5,307 bases of DNA from a bacterium (GTDB lineage: Bacteria > BMS3Abin14): NCBI GenBank assembly GCA_022865845.1, contig JALHUC010000456.1:1-5307 (forward strand), given 5' to 3'. The notes beneath the pieces were generated by a model. The model was not told the DNA's origin. It did no database searches and saw nothing but the letters and a program-made list of their open reading frames with translations. This document shows positions 1 to 5,134 of this stretch, one piece after another. Numbering within the stretch: the first letter of the stretch is position 1; each line of letters opens with the position of its first letter. A program made the position numbers and the translations under genes.

Positions 1-203
1 CCCAGCATCTTGAGAAATTTTCCTCTCTTGAACTTGAGGGTCTCGATATCCACCCTGGTCTTGGCCGTGACAGAAACTTTGGTGGCCTCTTCGGCTCCAA
101 GGGCGGCGTACTCGACCACCTTGCCCCATATATCACGGAAAAAATTCTCCACATCTTCGGTAACCATTTTTTTTGCTTTCTCTGCTTTTTTCTTCTCGGT
201 CAT
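1..203 (-). CDS. Small Lys-rich helical protein, 5' part only
   Basis: The first 67 codons are visible, starting at the ATG complementary to 201-203; the gene runs off the left edge. The protein begins MTEKKKAEKAKKMVTEDVEN and is very rich in Lys, Glu and Ala, with no signal peptide or membrane helix in the visible part. It continues with an Ala/Glu/Val-rich stretch (about residues 28-50) and a basic segment around TLKFKRGKFLKMLG. The pattern is that of a soluble, mostly alpha-helical protein. It resembles small charged helical proteins I have seen annotated as hypothetical in deltaproteobacteria, but I cannot name a family. The start is well supported by GGAGG six bases upstream. It lies 148 bp downstream of the histidine kinase on the same strand. 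No terminator was found between them, so read-through is possible. A run of eight A's at codons 10-13 is potentially slippery. Confidence 0.72.
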   Translation of the reverse strand, partial: MTEKKKAEKAKKMVTEDVENFFRDIWGKVVEYAALGAEEATKVSVTAKTRVDIETLKFKRGKFLKML

Positions 204-209
204 GCCTTA

Positions 210-214
210 CCTCC
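210..214 (-). promoter_or_regulatory. Ribosome binding site of the left-edge gene
   Basis: GGAGG on the minus strand, six bases before the ATG. It fixes the start of the partial gene at the left edge. Confidence 0.75.
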
Positions 215-288
215 AGTTGGGTGAGTGCGATCTTCATCTGCACATAAAAAGATTAGCAACGGGATGGGTGGGTGTCAATGATAGGGAT

Positions 289-320
289 AATTGAGGATTG
301 AGAATTGAGGATTGAGGATT
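289..320. repeat. 7-bp tandem repeat array, (A/G)ATTGAG
   Basis: Four consecutive heptamers alternate AATTGAG and GATTGAG (289-295, 296-302, 303-309, 310-316), followed by a partial GATT. Seen at a larger scale, this is an exact duplication of a 14-bp unit (289-302 and 303-316). It lies in the 148-bp spacer between the kinase stop and the next minus-strand gene. It is non-coding. The rest of that spacer (204-288) shows nothing beyond the downstream gene's ribosome binding site. Confidence 0.85.
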
Positions 321-351
321 ACACTCTTTCAGACTTGGACCTGGACCTGGT

Positions 352-1674
352 TTAATCCGCTGGACTCTGGACTTTGGCCTCTGGACTTTCCTTTATTTCT
401 TTCCACGGCAGTGTAAAGGTTATGGTCGTTCCTTTTCCTTCCGTACTCACAACATCCACGGTCCCTTTGTGGCTGCGGACGATCCTCTGCACTGAAGCCA
501 GCCCGACCCCGGTACCGGAAATATCTTCCACGCCAGGGACCCGTGTAAAGGGTCTGAATATATTGGCGATATAATCATCCGGAATGCCCATCCCGTTATC
601 TGTGACCAGGAACCGGTGGATTATCTCACCCCCTGCTGCCACTTTTTCATAATCCACTGTGATCCGGGGCTCTTCCTGAGCACCTATGAATTTGAAGGAG
701 TTGGAGAAGATGTTGGTAAACAGGTGCAGGAGATGGGTGTAATACCCCAAAAGCCGTGGAAGATGGTCAGGGATCTTGATAGTGAACCGTTGGGCATTCT
801 GGTCCTGACCGGCCTCCTCAAGCGCCTCTTCGATAGCGACCCTGCTGTCCACTTCCTCAGGGGCCTCATCCTTCTGACTGATAGCAGCTTTAAATACCGC
901 AAGGAGGTCGTCGAACCTCTTGGATGTCTCCTTTGTCTTCCGGAAGATCGTTTCAGCAAACGCAATGCGCTCTTCAGATTTCAGCTCCTCTCCTTTTTTG
1001 ATCATCAGGGAGGCGTATCCCCCTATGGTGGCCAGAGGGCTGCGAAGGTCGTGGGATATGACTGAAAGAAGCTCTTCGAGATCCTGGTTCTGCAGGAGAA
1101 GCTGTTTGTTGCTCTCCTTCAGCTCCTCCAGAAGCCGGGCATTTTCGAGGTATATCCCGAGCTGTGACCCGAGAGTGAGAAGAAACTCCATGTCTGACTG
1201 ATCCAGCTTGTGGGGTGCCGCAGTGGTTACTGACAGCACTCCGATGGCACGATCCCGGGTCAGAAGCGGGATAAGTCCAAGGGACATGGACCCTTCAGAG
1301 TAGTGAACAGCTTGAATATCGGCGGACACATCCTCAAGGAGGACCGGTCCCTTTCCGCGAACCACCTCTCCCTCAATGCACTCGTCCCAGCTGATCAGGC
1401 TATGAAGGCGTTCGATCTCCTCCACAGGAAGGTTGTATCCTTCATGAAAAACAAGAGAATTTGTGCTGCTGTCCAGCAGAAGAAGGAGGGCCGTCTTGAT
1501 GGGCAGAAGGGCTGCAACGGCCTGCATAGCCTCCCGCGCCAGGCGGCGCGTATCCTGGTAAACACCTATACGAGCAGCAATGCTTGCCAGTGCTCCCAGC
1601 CGGTCGCTGTGGGACCTGAGGTCAACGGGTCCTCCCTTGAGGTCCGTTTTGCCGTCTGGTTTGTGGTTTGTCAC
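352..1674 (-). CDS. Cytoplasmic GAF-domain sensor histidine kinase
   Basis: Two-component sensor kinase that autophosphorylates on His and would pass the phosphate to a response regulator Asp. The 440 residues contain, in order, a GAF-type sensor domain (about 28-178), a short coiled-coil linker (about 175-203, LLEELKESNKQ...), a HisKA dimerisation domain with the H-box SHDLRSP (phospho-acceptor His208), and a HATPase_c domain. The ATPase domain has the N-box NIFSNSFKF (321-329, key Asn325), G1 box DNGMGI (359-364), F-box IFRPFTR (372-378) and G2 box GTGVGL (387-392). No membrane segment or signal peptide is present, so it should sense an intracellular cue or ligand through GAF; the ligand cannot be predicted. 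The start is GTG, with GGGGAGA eight bases upstream. No response regulator is adjacent, so it is an orphan within this window. The last nine sense codons before Ala-Asp are built from a 7-bp DNA repeat and lie beyond the catalytic domain. Confidence 0.95.
   Translation of the reverse strand: MTNHKPDGKTDLKGGPVDLRSHSDRLGALASIAARIGVYQDTRRLAREAMQAVAALLPIKTALLLLLDSSTNSLVFHEGYNLPVEEIERLHSLISWDECIEGEVVRGKGPVLLEDVSADIQAVHYSEGSMSLGLIPLLTRDRAIGVLSVTTAAPHKLDQSDMEFLLTLGSQLGIYLENARLLEELKESNKQLLLQNQDLEELLSVISHDLRSPLATIGGYASLMIKKGEELKSEERIAFAETIFRKTKETSKRFDDLLAVFKAAISQKDEAPEEVDSRVAIEEALEEAGQDQNAQRFTIKIPDHLPRLLGYYTHLLHLFTNIFSNSFKFIGAQEEPRITVDYEKVAAGGEIIHRFLVTDNGMGIPDDYIANIFRPFTRVPGVEDISGTGVGLASVQRIVRSHKGTVDVVSTEGKGTTITFTLPWKEIKESPEAKVQSPAD
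360..387. repeat. 7-bp tandem repeat array, CTGGACT, inside kinase 3' end
   Basis: Four head-to-tail heptamers are present: CTGGACT (360-366), CTGGACT (367-373), TTGGCCT (374-380) and CTGGACT (381-387). They overlap the 3' end of the kinase gene, where on the coding strand they give residues 430-438 (SPEAKVQSP). Just outside the stop codon, 336-350 holds a related TGGACC TGGACC TGG repeat with a 6-bp period. Confidence 0.8.
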
Positions 1675-1705
1675 CCGGCAATTCTCCCCTGGATCATAAA
1701 TGTTG

Positions 1706-1711
1706 ATTATA
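1706..1711 (-). promoter_or_regulatory. Candidate -10 element for the histidine kinase
   Basis: A perfect TATAAT on the minus strand lies 31 bp before the GTG start, which would give a leader of about 25 nt. No convincing -35 hexamer is found at 16-18 bp spacing (best candidates are AT-rich, such as TAATAA), so this is only a weak promoter call. Confidence 0.28.
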
Positions 1712-1772
1712 GATAGGAACGATCCTGCTTATTATCCTTTCAGTCAACAGCCCTGTAAAGGTGCAATTCCAG

Positions 1773-1957
1773 CTTAACCCGCACTTCTCACCAGGGTTCG
1801 TCGCGAGGCGGCGTAGGCGGGCGTGGATATAAGGCGTGCGACCGAGGGCCCCGGAGGCGTAGTTTACACTACGTCGAGGAGCCCGACCGAGCGCAACGCA
1901 GTAGACATGTCCATATCCGCCGCCGCAGTAGAAGGCTGGTGAGAAGTGCGGGTTAAG
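1773..1957. repeat. 185-bp extragenic palindrome
   Basis: The outermost 22 bp (1773-1794) are perfectly inverse-complementary to 1936-1957. The midpoint is occupied by a perfect hairpin, CGTAGT (1858-1863), loop TTAC, ACTACG (1868-1873). Between the ends and the apex the arms still pair in blocks, for example GGCGGCG near 1807-1813 with its complement near 1918-1924, and GGATAT (1824-1829) with ATATCC (1913-1918). The whole element can therefore fold as one imperfect long hairpin or cruciform. The interior is distinctly GC-rich. No transposase, open frame or target-site duplication is seen, so it looks like a non-autonomous repetitive element (REP/MITE-like). It occupies the divergent spacer between the histidine kinase and the propeller lipoprotein. 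The spacer outside it (1675-1772 and 1958-2082) holds only weak promoter candidates and short repeats. Confidence 0.85.
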
Positions 1958-1992
1958 GGGAAAAGCGCGGTAACACTTGCTGGATTTGCTTC

Positions 1993-2029
1993 ATGATAGA
2001 TGATAACTTTACTTCAGGAATCAGGAATC
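1993..2029. repeat. Short 7-bp tandem duplications upstream of the lipoprotein
   Basis: ATGATAG/ATGATAA (1993-1999, 2000-2006) and AGGAATC/AGGAATC (2016-2022, 2023-2029) are adjacent heptamer pairs. They fall in an open frame that continues into the lipoprotein. Their repeat character argues that this stretch is leader DNA and not coding. Confidence 0.6.
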
Positions 2030-2072
2030 AACGATCTGTATGTTCACAAGGTGGGATTTGCCACCTTTACCT

Positions 2073-2076
2073 GGAG
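2073..2076 (+). promoter_or_regulatory. Ribosome binding site that sets the lipoprotein start
   Basis: GGAG lies six bases before the ATG at 2083. It supports the internal start that opens directly into the lipoprotein signal peptide, against the upstream in-frame ATG at 1993. Confidence 0.7.
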
Positions 2077-2082
2077 ATTCCC

Positions 2083-3315
2083 ATGTGGAGATCAGTTTTC
2101 AGCTATTCTATAACATTAACATTGTTTCTGGCGTTGCTGGCCGGTTGCGCGACACCCCTGTCCCCCACCTACATGACTTCCAGCAAAGAGCGCGTTCTTG
2201 ACGGGCCTGTTCTTGCTCTTGCCGGGGAGGGCGATCTGGTTGTTGCGGTGAATCACGACGGCCTGTTTATAAAAAATGGCGATGGCCCATGGGTAAATAT
2301 GGAAGTGCCGGGAATACGCAAATGGAGTAGCGTTACCTGTCTGGCTGTAGATAAGGGAGTTATCTATCTGGGGTCCGATGGTGAGGGGCTAAATATTTTT
2401 TCTGAGGGAACGTGGGAGGTCAAGGTCAGCCGCTATGGAGGACTTCCCGATGATGGAGTGCTGAGCCTCGCCGTTGATGGCAGCGAGGATGGACTCCCCG
2501 GTTCGACCCTGTGGGTAGGTACCAGAGAGGGTATCGCGGCCTACAGAGAAGGCAAATGGGTCGTCTACAAACCTGATGGCGACTGGCTGGTTGCCATGAC
2601 CGGAAAATCAGGATCAGGTGTTGGCAAGGTTTATGTTGGCCCGGGGTTTAAACTCGGGAGAAAAGGTGAAGATTCAGACAGATTTCATCCGCCTGTTTCG
2701 GCAATATCCGTAGGTCCAGACCGCGTCGTTTTCGGAAACCGGAATTCCGGCTTGGCTGTTCTGAGCGAGAGCGCCGTAGTAACCTTGAAATTTGGTGAGG
2801 AGCAGAAGTTTACACACCTTACAATAGACGCGAATGTTATTTGGGCCGGAACGGATGCAGGGCTCTTGTGGGGCGGCCTCAAGGGCTACGCTGAGGGCAA
2901 ACCCTGGCCCATCTACTGGCCTTACCTGGGATGGTCAGGCACCCTGTTCGGGTCCAGGGATACGCGTGATTTTGAGTACAGATGGAAATATGTGGGGTAT
3001 AACACGGCCAGCGTCGTGGGCCTTGAAAAAAGCGGATTTGATCTCTGGGTAGCCCATAGGTCCAAAGGCGGAGTTAAACAGAACTTTAGCCAGTCAAAAC
3101 ACGACATAACAGAAGATTCGTACATTGACCCGATCACCGATATCCGTCGATTTGTGAACATTGATGAATACATAGTTCAGAAGCAGACGGCCCAGTACGA
3201 GAGCTACGGTTTGAAAACCGACATCGGAGGAGAGCCCAACGCGCTGTATGTAGCTCCGGACAGCCGTAAGGTTTGGATCGGAACCACCAAGGGGTTGTGG
3301 GAGTTGGAGCAGTAA
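2083..3315 (+). CDS. Beta-propeller repeat lipoprotein
   Basis: A predicted 410-residue secreted lipoprotein. It begins MWRSVFSYSITLTLFLALLA, followed by the lipobox LLAGC with the lipidated Cys at residue 22, so the mature chain should be membrane-anchored outside the cytoplasm. The rest carries repeated propeller-blade signatures of the form (I/L/V)W(V/I/A)G(T/S)..GL: HDGLF near 58, IYLGSDGEGL (94-103), LWVGTREGI (143-151), VYVGPGF (183-189), IWAGTDAGL (253-261), LWVAHRSKGG (321-330) and VWIGTTKGL (397-405). This matches the two-component-regulator-propeller (Reg_prop) type of repeat and suggests about seven blades. Such propellers are usually sensor or binding modules; here it stands alone, without a kinase or enzyme domain. 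The start was moved to 2083 because the frame can open at 1993, but the extra 30 residues are repeat-derived and would bury the signal peptide. It is divergent from the histidine kinase. Its ligand or partner is unknown. Confidence 0.88.
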   Translation: MWRSVFSYSITLTLFLALLAGCATPLSPTYMTSSKERVLDGPVLALAGEGDLVVAVNHDGLFIKNGDGPWVNMEVPGIRKWSSVTCLAVDKGVIYLGSDGEGLNIFSEGTWEVKVSRYGGLPDDGVLSLAVDGSEDGLPGSTLWVGTREGIAAYREGKWVVYKPDGDWLVAMTGKSGSGVGKVYVGPGFKLGRKGEDSDRFHPPVSAISVGPDRVVFGNRNSGLAVLSESAVVTLKFGEEQKFTHLTIDANVIWAGTDAGLLWGGLKGYAEGKPWPIYWPYLGWSGTLFGSRDTRDFEYRWKYVGYNTASVVGLEKSGFDLWVAHRSKGGVKQNFSQSKHDITEDSYIDPITDIRRFVNIDEYIVQKQTAQYESYGLKTDIGGEPNALYVAPDSRKVWIGTTKGLWELEQ

Positions 3316-3342
3316 GCAGACTTCAGTAGCCAGTCAATAAAC

Positions 3343-3372
3343 ATAATGGAGAACCCAGGGGTTCTCCATTAT
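3343..3372 (+). terminator. Hairpin terminator after the lipoprotein gene
   Basis: A perfect 13-bp stem (3343-3355 with 3360-3372) closes a CAGG tetraloop, 27 bp after the lipoprotein stop. The sequence just after it (CATTCTGACC) has no proper U-tract; the nearest T6 run is about 30 bp on. It is a very stable hairpin in the right place, but may act as a weak terminator or as an mRNA 3'-end stabiliser. Confidence 0.65.
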
Positions 3373-3375
3373 CAT

Positions 3376-3389
3376 TCTGACCTCTGACT
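3376..3389. repeat. 7-bp tandem pair TCTGAC(C/T)
   Basis: TCTGACC (3376-3382) is directly followed by TCTGACT (3383-3389), right after the terminator hairpin. It is short on its own, and is listed because it shares the 7-bp period of the other spacer arrays in the window. Confidence 0.45.
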
Positions 3390-3471
3390 ACTTCTTCTGC
3401 GTTTTTTGAGTAAATATTGATGAACTTCAGAAGGCCATAAATTAGTCTGTAATAATTGATGGATTTGCAAA

Positions 3472-3494
3472 CAGTCCCGCTACCGGCGGGACTG
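3472..3494. other. GC-rich stem-loop in the intergenic region
   Basis: A perfect 9-bp stem, CAGTCCCGC (3472-3480) and GCGGGACTG (3486-3494), encloses the loop TACCG. No T-run follows on the plus strand, so it is not a typical intrinsic terminator. It lies in the 415-bp gene-free stretch before the carbonic anhydrase gene. It could be a small repetitive palindrome; no function can be assigned. Confidence 0.6.
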
Positions 3495-3515
3495 GGGCGG
3501 GGCAGCCATCCCTCG

Positions 3516-3550
3516 CCTCGTAAGATAACTCGAAGAGGTTTTTTACGAGG
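3516..3550. other. Stem-loop with alternative pairing upstream of the anhydrase promoter
   Basis: CCTCGTAA (3516-3523) pairs perfectly with TTACGAGG (3543-3550) around a 19-nt loop that contains part of a T6 run (3539-3544). An overlapping pairing, GATAAC (3524-3529) with GTTATC (3550-3555), would exclude the last base pair of the first stem. It lies just upstream of the candidate promoter at 3573, so it would not be in that transcript. Confidence 0.4.
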
Positions 3551-3572
3551 TTATCGATAGTAGATGCGGCCC

Positions 3573-3602
3573 TTGACTAGAAAACGTTCTTGCTGTTCTA
3601 AT
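3573..3602 (+). promoter_or_regulatory. Candidate sigma70 promoter for the carbonic anhydrase operon
   Basis: TTGACT (3573-3578) and TCTAAT (3597-3602) each match the -35 and -10 consensus at five of six positions, with an 18-bp spacer. Transcription would start near 3609 and leave a leader of about 128 nt before the ATG at 3737. No riboswitch or attenuator was recognised in that leader; it contains only a possible 5-bp pairing, CAGTC with GACTG, around 3643-3665. Confidence 0.5.
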
Positions 3603-3726
3603 ACAAGGTTGAATTTTGATGGACGCGTAAGAAGTTCATTCAGCAGTCAAGGCACCGGTAGGACTGCCCTTCAGAAAGCCCGAAGCGACTTTACGCAGTG
3701 TTGTAATAAAGACAAAACTATCTGGC

Positions 3727-3730
3727 GAGG
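3727..3730 (+). promoter_or_regulatory. Ribosome binding site that favours the start at 3737
   Basis: GAGG abuts the ATG at 3731, leaving no spacer, but is six bases from the in-frame ATG at 3737. The second ATG is therefore the likelier start of the carbonic anhydrase. Confidence 0.6.
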
Positions 3731-3736
3731 ATGTTT

Positions 3737-4339
3737 ATGAAGGGTTCAGAAGTACTGGAAAAAATCCTGAGAGGAAACAAGCGTTTTGTTCAGGGGGAAA
3801 GGACCGGTATCTGCAATCCCGTTGATGTAGACCTGGGGGCCATGGTCCACTTCCAGAGCCCCATCGCGGCTGTTCTAAGCTGTTCGGACTCCCGAGTTCC
3901 ACCAGAACATGTGCTTGATAAGAAGATAGGTGAGATATTCGTTGTAAGGGTCGCCGGCAAGGTGCCAGGGCCATCGGTAATAGGCAGCCTGGAGTACGCG
4001 GTTTTGAACTTAAAGGTTCCTCTTCTCCTTGTTCTGGGCCATGAGAATTGTGGTGCTGTTAAGGCCGCCCTGGAAGGTAAGGGGGATGAAGTGGGGGGAG
4101 CGCTGGGTGGAATTATCAGGGAGCTTGAGCCTGTGGTCAAGCCGACCCTTATGAAGGGAGAAGATGTCGCCGAAGTTATGCACAATGCGGTAGATGCCAC
4201 TGTCCGGTACACGATGGCCAGGATCCAAGAACTTTCTCCTGTTATTGCCGCCGCTGTTCGGAAGGGTGAACTTCTGGTCAAGGGGGCCATATACTCCCTG
4301 TCAACAAGTGAGGTAACGGTCCTGGAAGAGGAAGGGTAA
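3737..4339 (+). CDS. Beta-class carbonic anhydrase
   Basis: A zinc enzyme that interconverts CO2 and bicarbonate in the cytoplasm, used for pH control, carboxylation substrate supply or CO2 retention. Counting from the ATG at 3737 (200 residues), the two signature blocks are complete: CSDSR with zinc ligand Cys49 and the Asp51-Arg53 dyad, and GHENCGA with zinc ligands His102 and Cys105. The expected beta-CA order is present: an N-terminal helix with GNKRFVQGE, then IAAVLSCSDSRVPPE, FVVRVAGKVPG, SLEYAVLNLKVPLLLVLGHENCGAV, and the C-terminal GAIYSL strand. The length of about 200 residues is normal for a short bacterial beta-CA. The frame can also open two codons earlier at 3731, but only the later ATG has a properly spaced Shine-Dalgarno site. 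It is the first gene of a closely packed plus-strand run, with 14 bp to the next gene. Confidence 0.95.
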   Translation: MKGSEVLEKILRGNKRFVQGERTGICNPVDVDLGAMVHFQSPIAAVLSCSDSRVPPEHVLDKKIGEIFVVRVAGKVPGPSVIGSLEYAVLNLKVPLLLVLGHENCGAVKAALEGKGDEVGGALGGIIRELEPVVKPTLMKGEDVAEVMHNAVDATVRYTMARIQELSPVIAAAVRKGELLVKGAIYSLSTSEVTVLEEEG

Positions 4340-4353
4340 AGGTACCGCTAATC

Positions 4354-4590
4354 ATGAAAAGAAGGCTTTTGCAGTTCGTACAGCACCTGGCCGCATCAGT
4401 TTTTATCGGTATATCGGTTTATGGTGTTATCATCTACTACGGAGGGGAGATTCAGAAAAGGATCCCCGCGACTGAATCCCTGCTTCTCGGCCTTGCAGCG
4501 GTTGTTTGTATTGTTGTTGTCGTCGTTGTGGGGGGGATGGATGATCGTATCGCCGCCATGGACGATATAAACGGCGACACGAATCCCTGA
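4354..4590 (+). CDS. Small two-helix membrane protein
   Basis: Unrecognised protein of 78 residues. Two hydrophobic segments are evident: about 12-29 (AASVFIGISVYGVIIYYG) and about 43-61, which includes a run of six valines encoded by repetitive GTT/GTC codons. They are joined by a short charged loop (GEIQKRIPATES). The basic N-terminus (MKRR) and acidic tail (MDDRIAAMDDINGD) suggest a helical hairpin with both ends in the cytoplasm under the positive-inside rule, though the acidic tail leaves this open. It follows the carbonic anhydrase stop by 14 bp and precedes the next start by 4 bp, so it is probably co-transcribed. The Shine-Dalgarno is weak (AAAGGT, about ten bases away). Its proximity might suggest a membrane role linked to bicarbonate, but no transporter motif is visible. 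Confidence 0.75.
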   Translation: MKRRLLQFVQHLAASVFIGISVYGVIIYYGGEIQKRIPATESLLLGLAAVVCIVVVVVVGGMDDRIAAMDDINGDTNP

Positions 4591-4594
4591 GACA

Positions 4595-5116
4595 ATGGTA
4601 AATTTGAAAAAGCTGTTTAAGGGAGAACATCCTTTCCTTACCGAGCCCGGCTTCTGGATCGTAGCGGGACACGGGATGTCAGGAGAGCCTCTTGATCGTG
4701 TGCCGATCCAGGGAAGGATCCAGATCAGTCATGAGGTCGGCCAGGATACCCAAAAAATATTGAACATCGGGGAGATGTCGGTAGTATCACGATCAAACCC
4801 CTTGACCTTCCAGACCTCCTACGAAATGATACCATCCGAGGATGCGTTGCAGCTGGATTTCTTCCAGGCCAACGAGACGGTGGGCGATCTGAAGGGCAAG
4901 GTTGTGTTTTTTGATGACAGGCTTATCAGTACATATACTTCCGGTGATGGCAGCTTGACCGGGTACGAGGTCCTGCACAGGATGGGTGAAAATCGTTACG
5001 CGGTCACCGGGACCCTGCTTGGGGCCGGTAAACTGGTCAATCTCTGGAAGCTGGATCTGGTCCGGCCCTCAGAAAACGGGCCACAGGAAATAGACGAGCA
5101 TTCCAGCGAGGCTTGA
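4595..5116 (+). CDS. Unrecognised soluble beta-rich protein
   Basis: A 173-residue protein without signal peptide or membrane segment; I do not recognise its family. It opens with a short basic leader (MVNLKKLFKGEHPF) and then a stretch that looks like one compact domain of alternating beta strands: FWIVAGHGMSGEP, RVPIQGRIQISH, MSVVSRSNPLTFQTSYEMI, ALQLDFFQAN, LKGKVVFFDDRLISTYTS, LTGYEVLHRMGENRYAVTGTLL and LVNLWKLDLVRP. The pattern of successive strands with a terminal W..DL resembles lipocalin-like small beta-barrels, but this is an impression from pattern, not a motif match. The acidic tail (ENGPQEIDEHSSEA) is probably disordered. The start lies 4 bp after the preceding stop without a clear Shine-Dalgarno, which suggests translational coupling to the membrane protein. 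It is followed 18 bp later by the deacylase gene. Confidence 0.78.
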   Translation: MVNLKKLFKGEHPFLTEPGFWIVAGHGMSGEPLDRVPIQGRIQISHEVGQDTQKILNIGEMSVVSRSNPLTFQTSYEMIPSEDALQLDFFQANETVGDLKGKVVFFDDRLISTYTSGDGSLTGYEVLHRMGENRYAVTGTLLGAGKLVNLWKLDLVRPSENGPQEIDEHSSEA

Positions 5117-5120
5117 GGCT

Positions 5121-5126
5121 AGAGGG
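5121..5126 (+). promoter_or_regulatory. Ribosome binding site of the deacylase gene
   Basis: AGAGGG lies eight bases before the TTG at 5135. It supports the non-ATG start of the last gene; the ATG at 5127 in another frame stops after three codons. Confidence 0.55.
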
Positions 5127-5134
5127 ATGTCGAC

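Noticed and set aside
10..294. Plus-strand open frame at the left edge
   Set aside because: It is antisense to the minus-strand gene at 1-203, which has a perfect GGAGG site and sensible codon use. The plus-strand protein is Ser/Phe-rich and runs into the 7-bp repeats.
289..387. CRISPR array
   Set aside because: The repeats are 6-14 bp, directly adjacent and without spacers, so they are simple tandem repeats.
616..1065. 149-codon plus-strand open frame inside the histidine kinase
   Set aside because: It is fully antisense to the HisKA/HATPase coding region, whose motifs are intact, and has no recognisable domain. The same applies to the other frames overlapping 374-1716.
1670..1696. Eight-codon minus-strand mini-ORF (ATG at 1694-1696) overlapping the kinase GTG start
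   Set aside because: It could act as a leader peptide because its stop overlaps the GTG. But its ATG has no ribosome binding site, and the stretch is better explained as the kinase's own Shine-Dalgarno region.
2685..3173. Minus-strand and alternative-frame open frames within the lipoprotein gene
   Set aside because: They overlap propeller repeats that are conserved in the main frame, and their products are low-complexity with no start signals.
3472..3494. Stem-loop as an intrinsic terminator
   Set aside because: The stem is strong, but the next bases are GGGCGGGGC without a T-run on the plus strand, and no gene ends nearby on the minus strand.
3790..4290. 166-codon minus-strand open frame opposite the carbonic anhydrase
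   Set aside because: It is antisense to a gene with complete zinc-site motifs. Its product is a Ser/Thr/Pro-rich composition typical of shadow frames.
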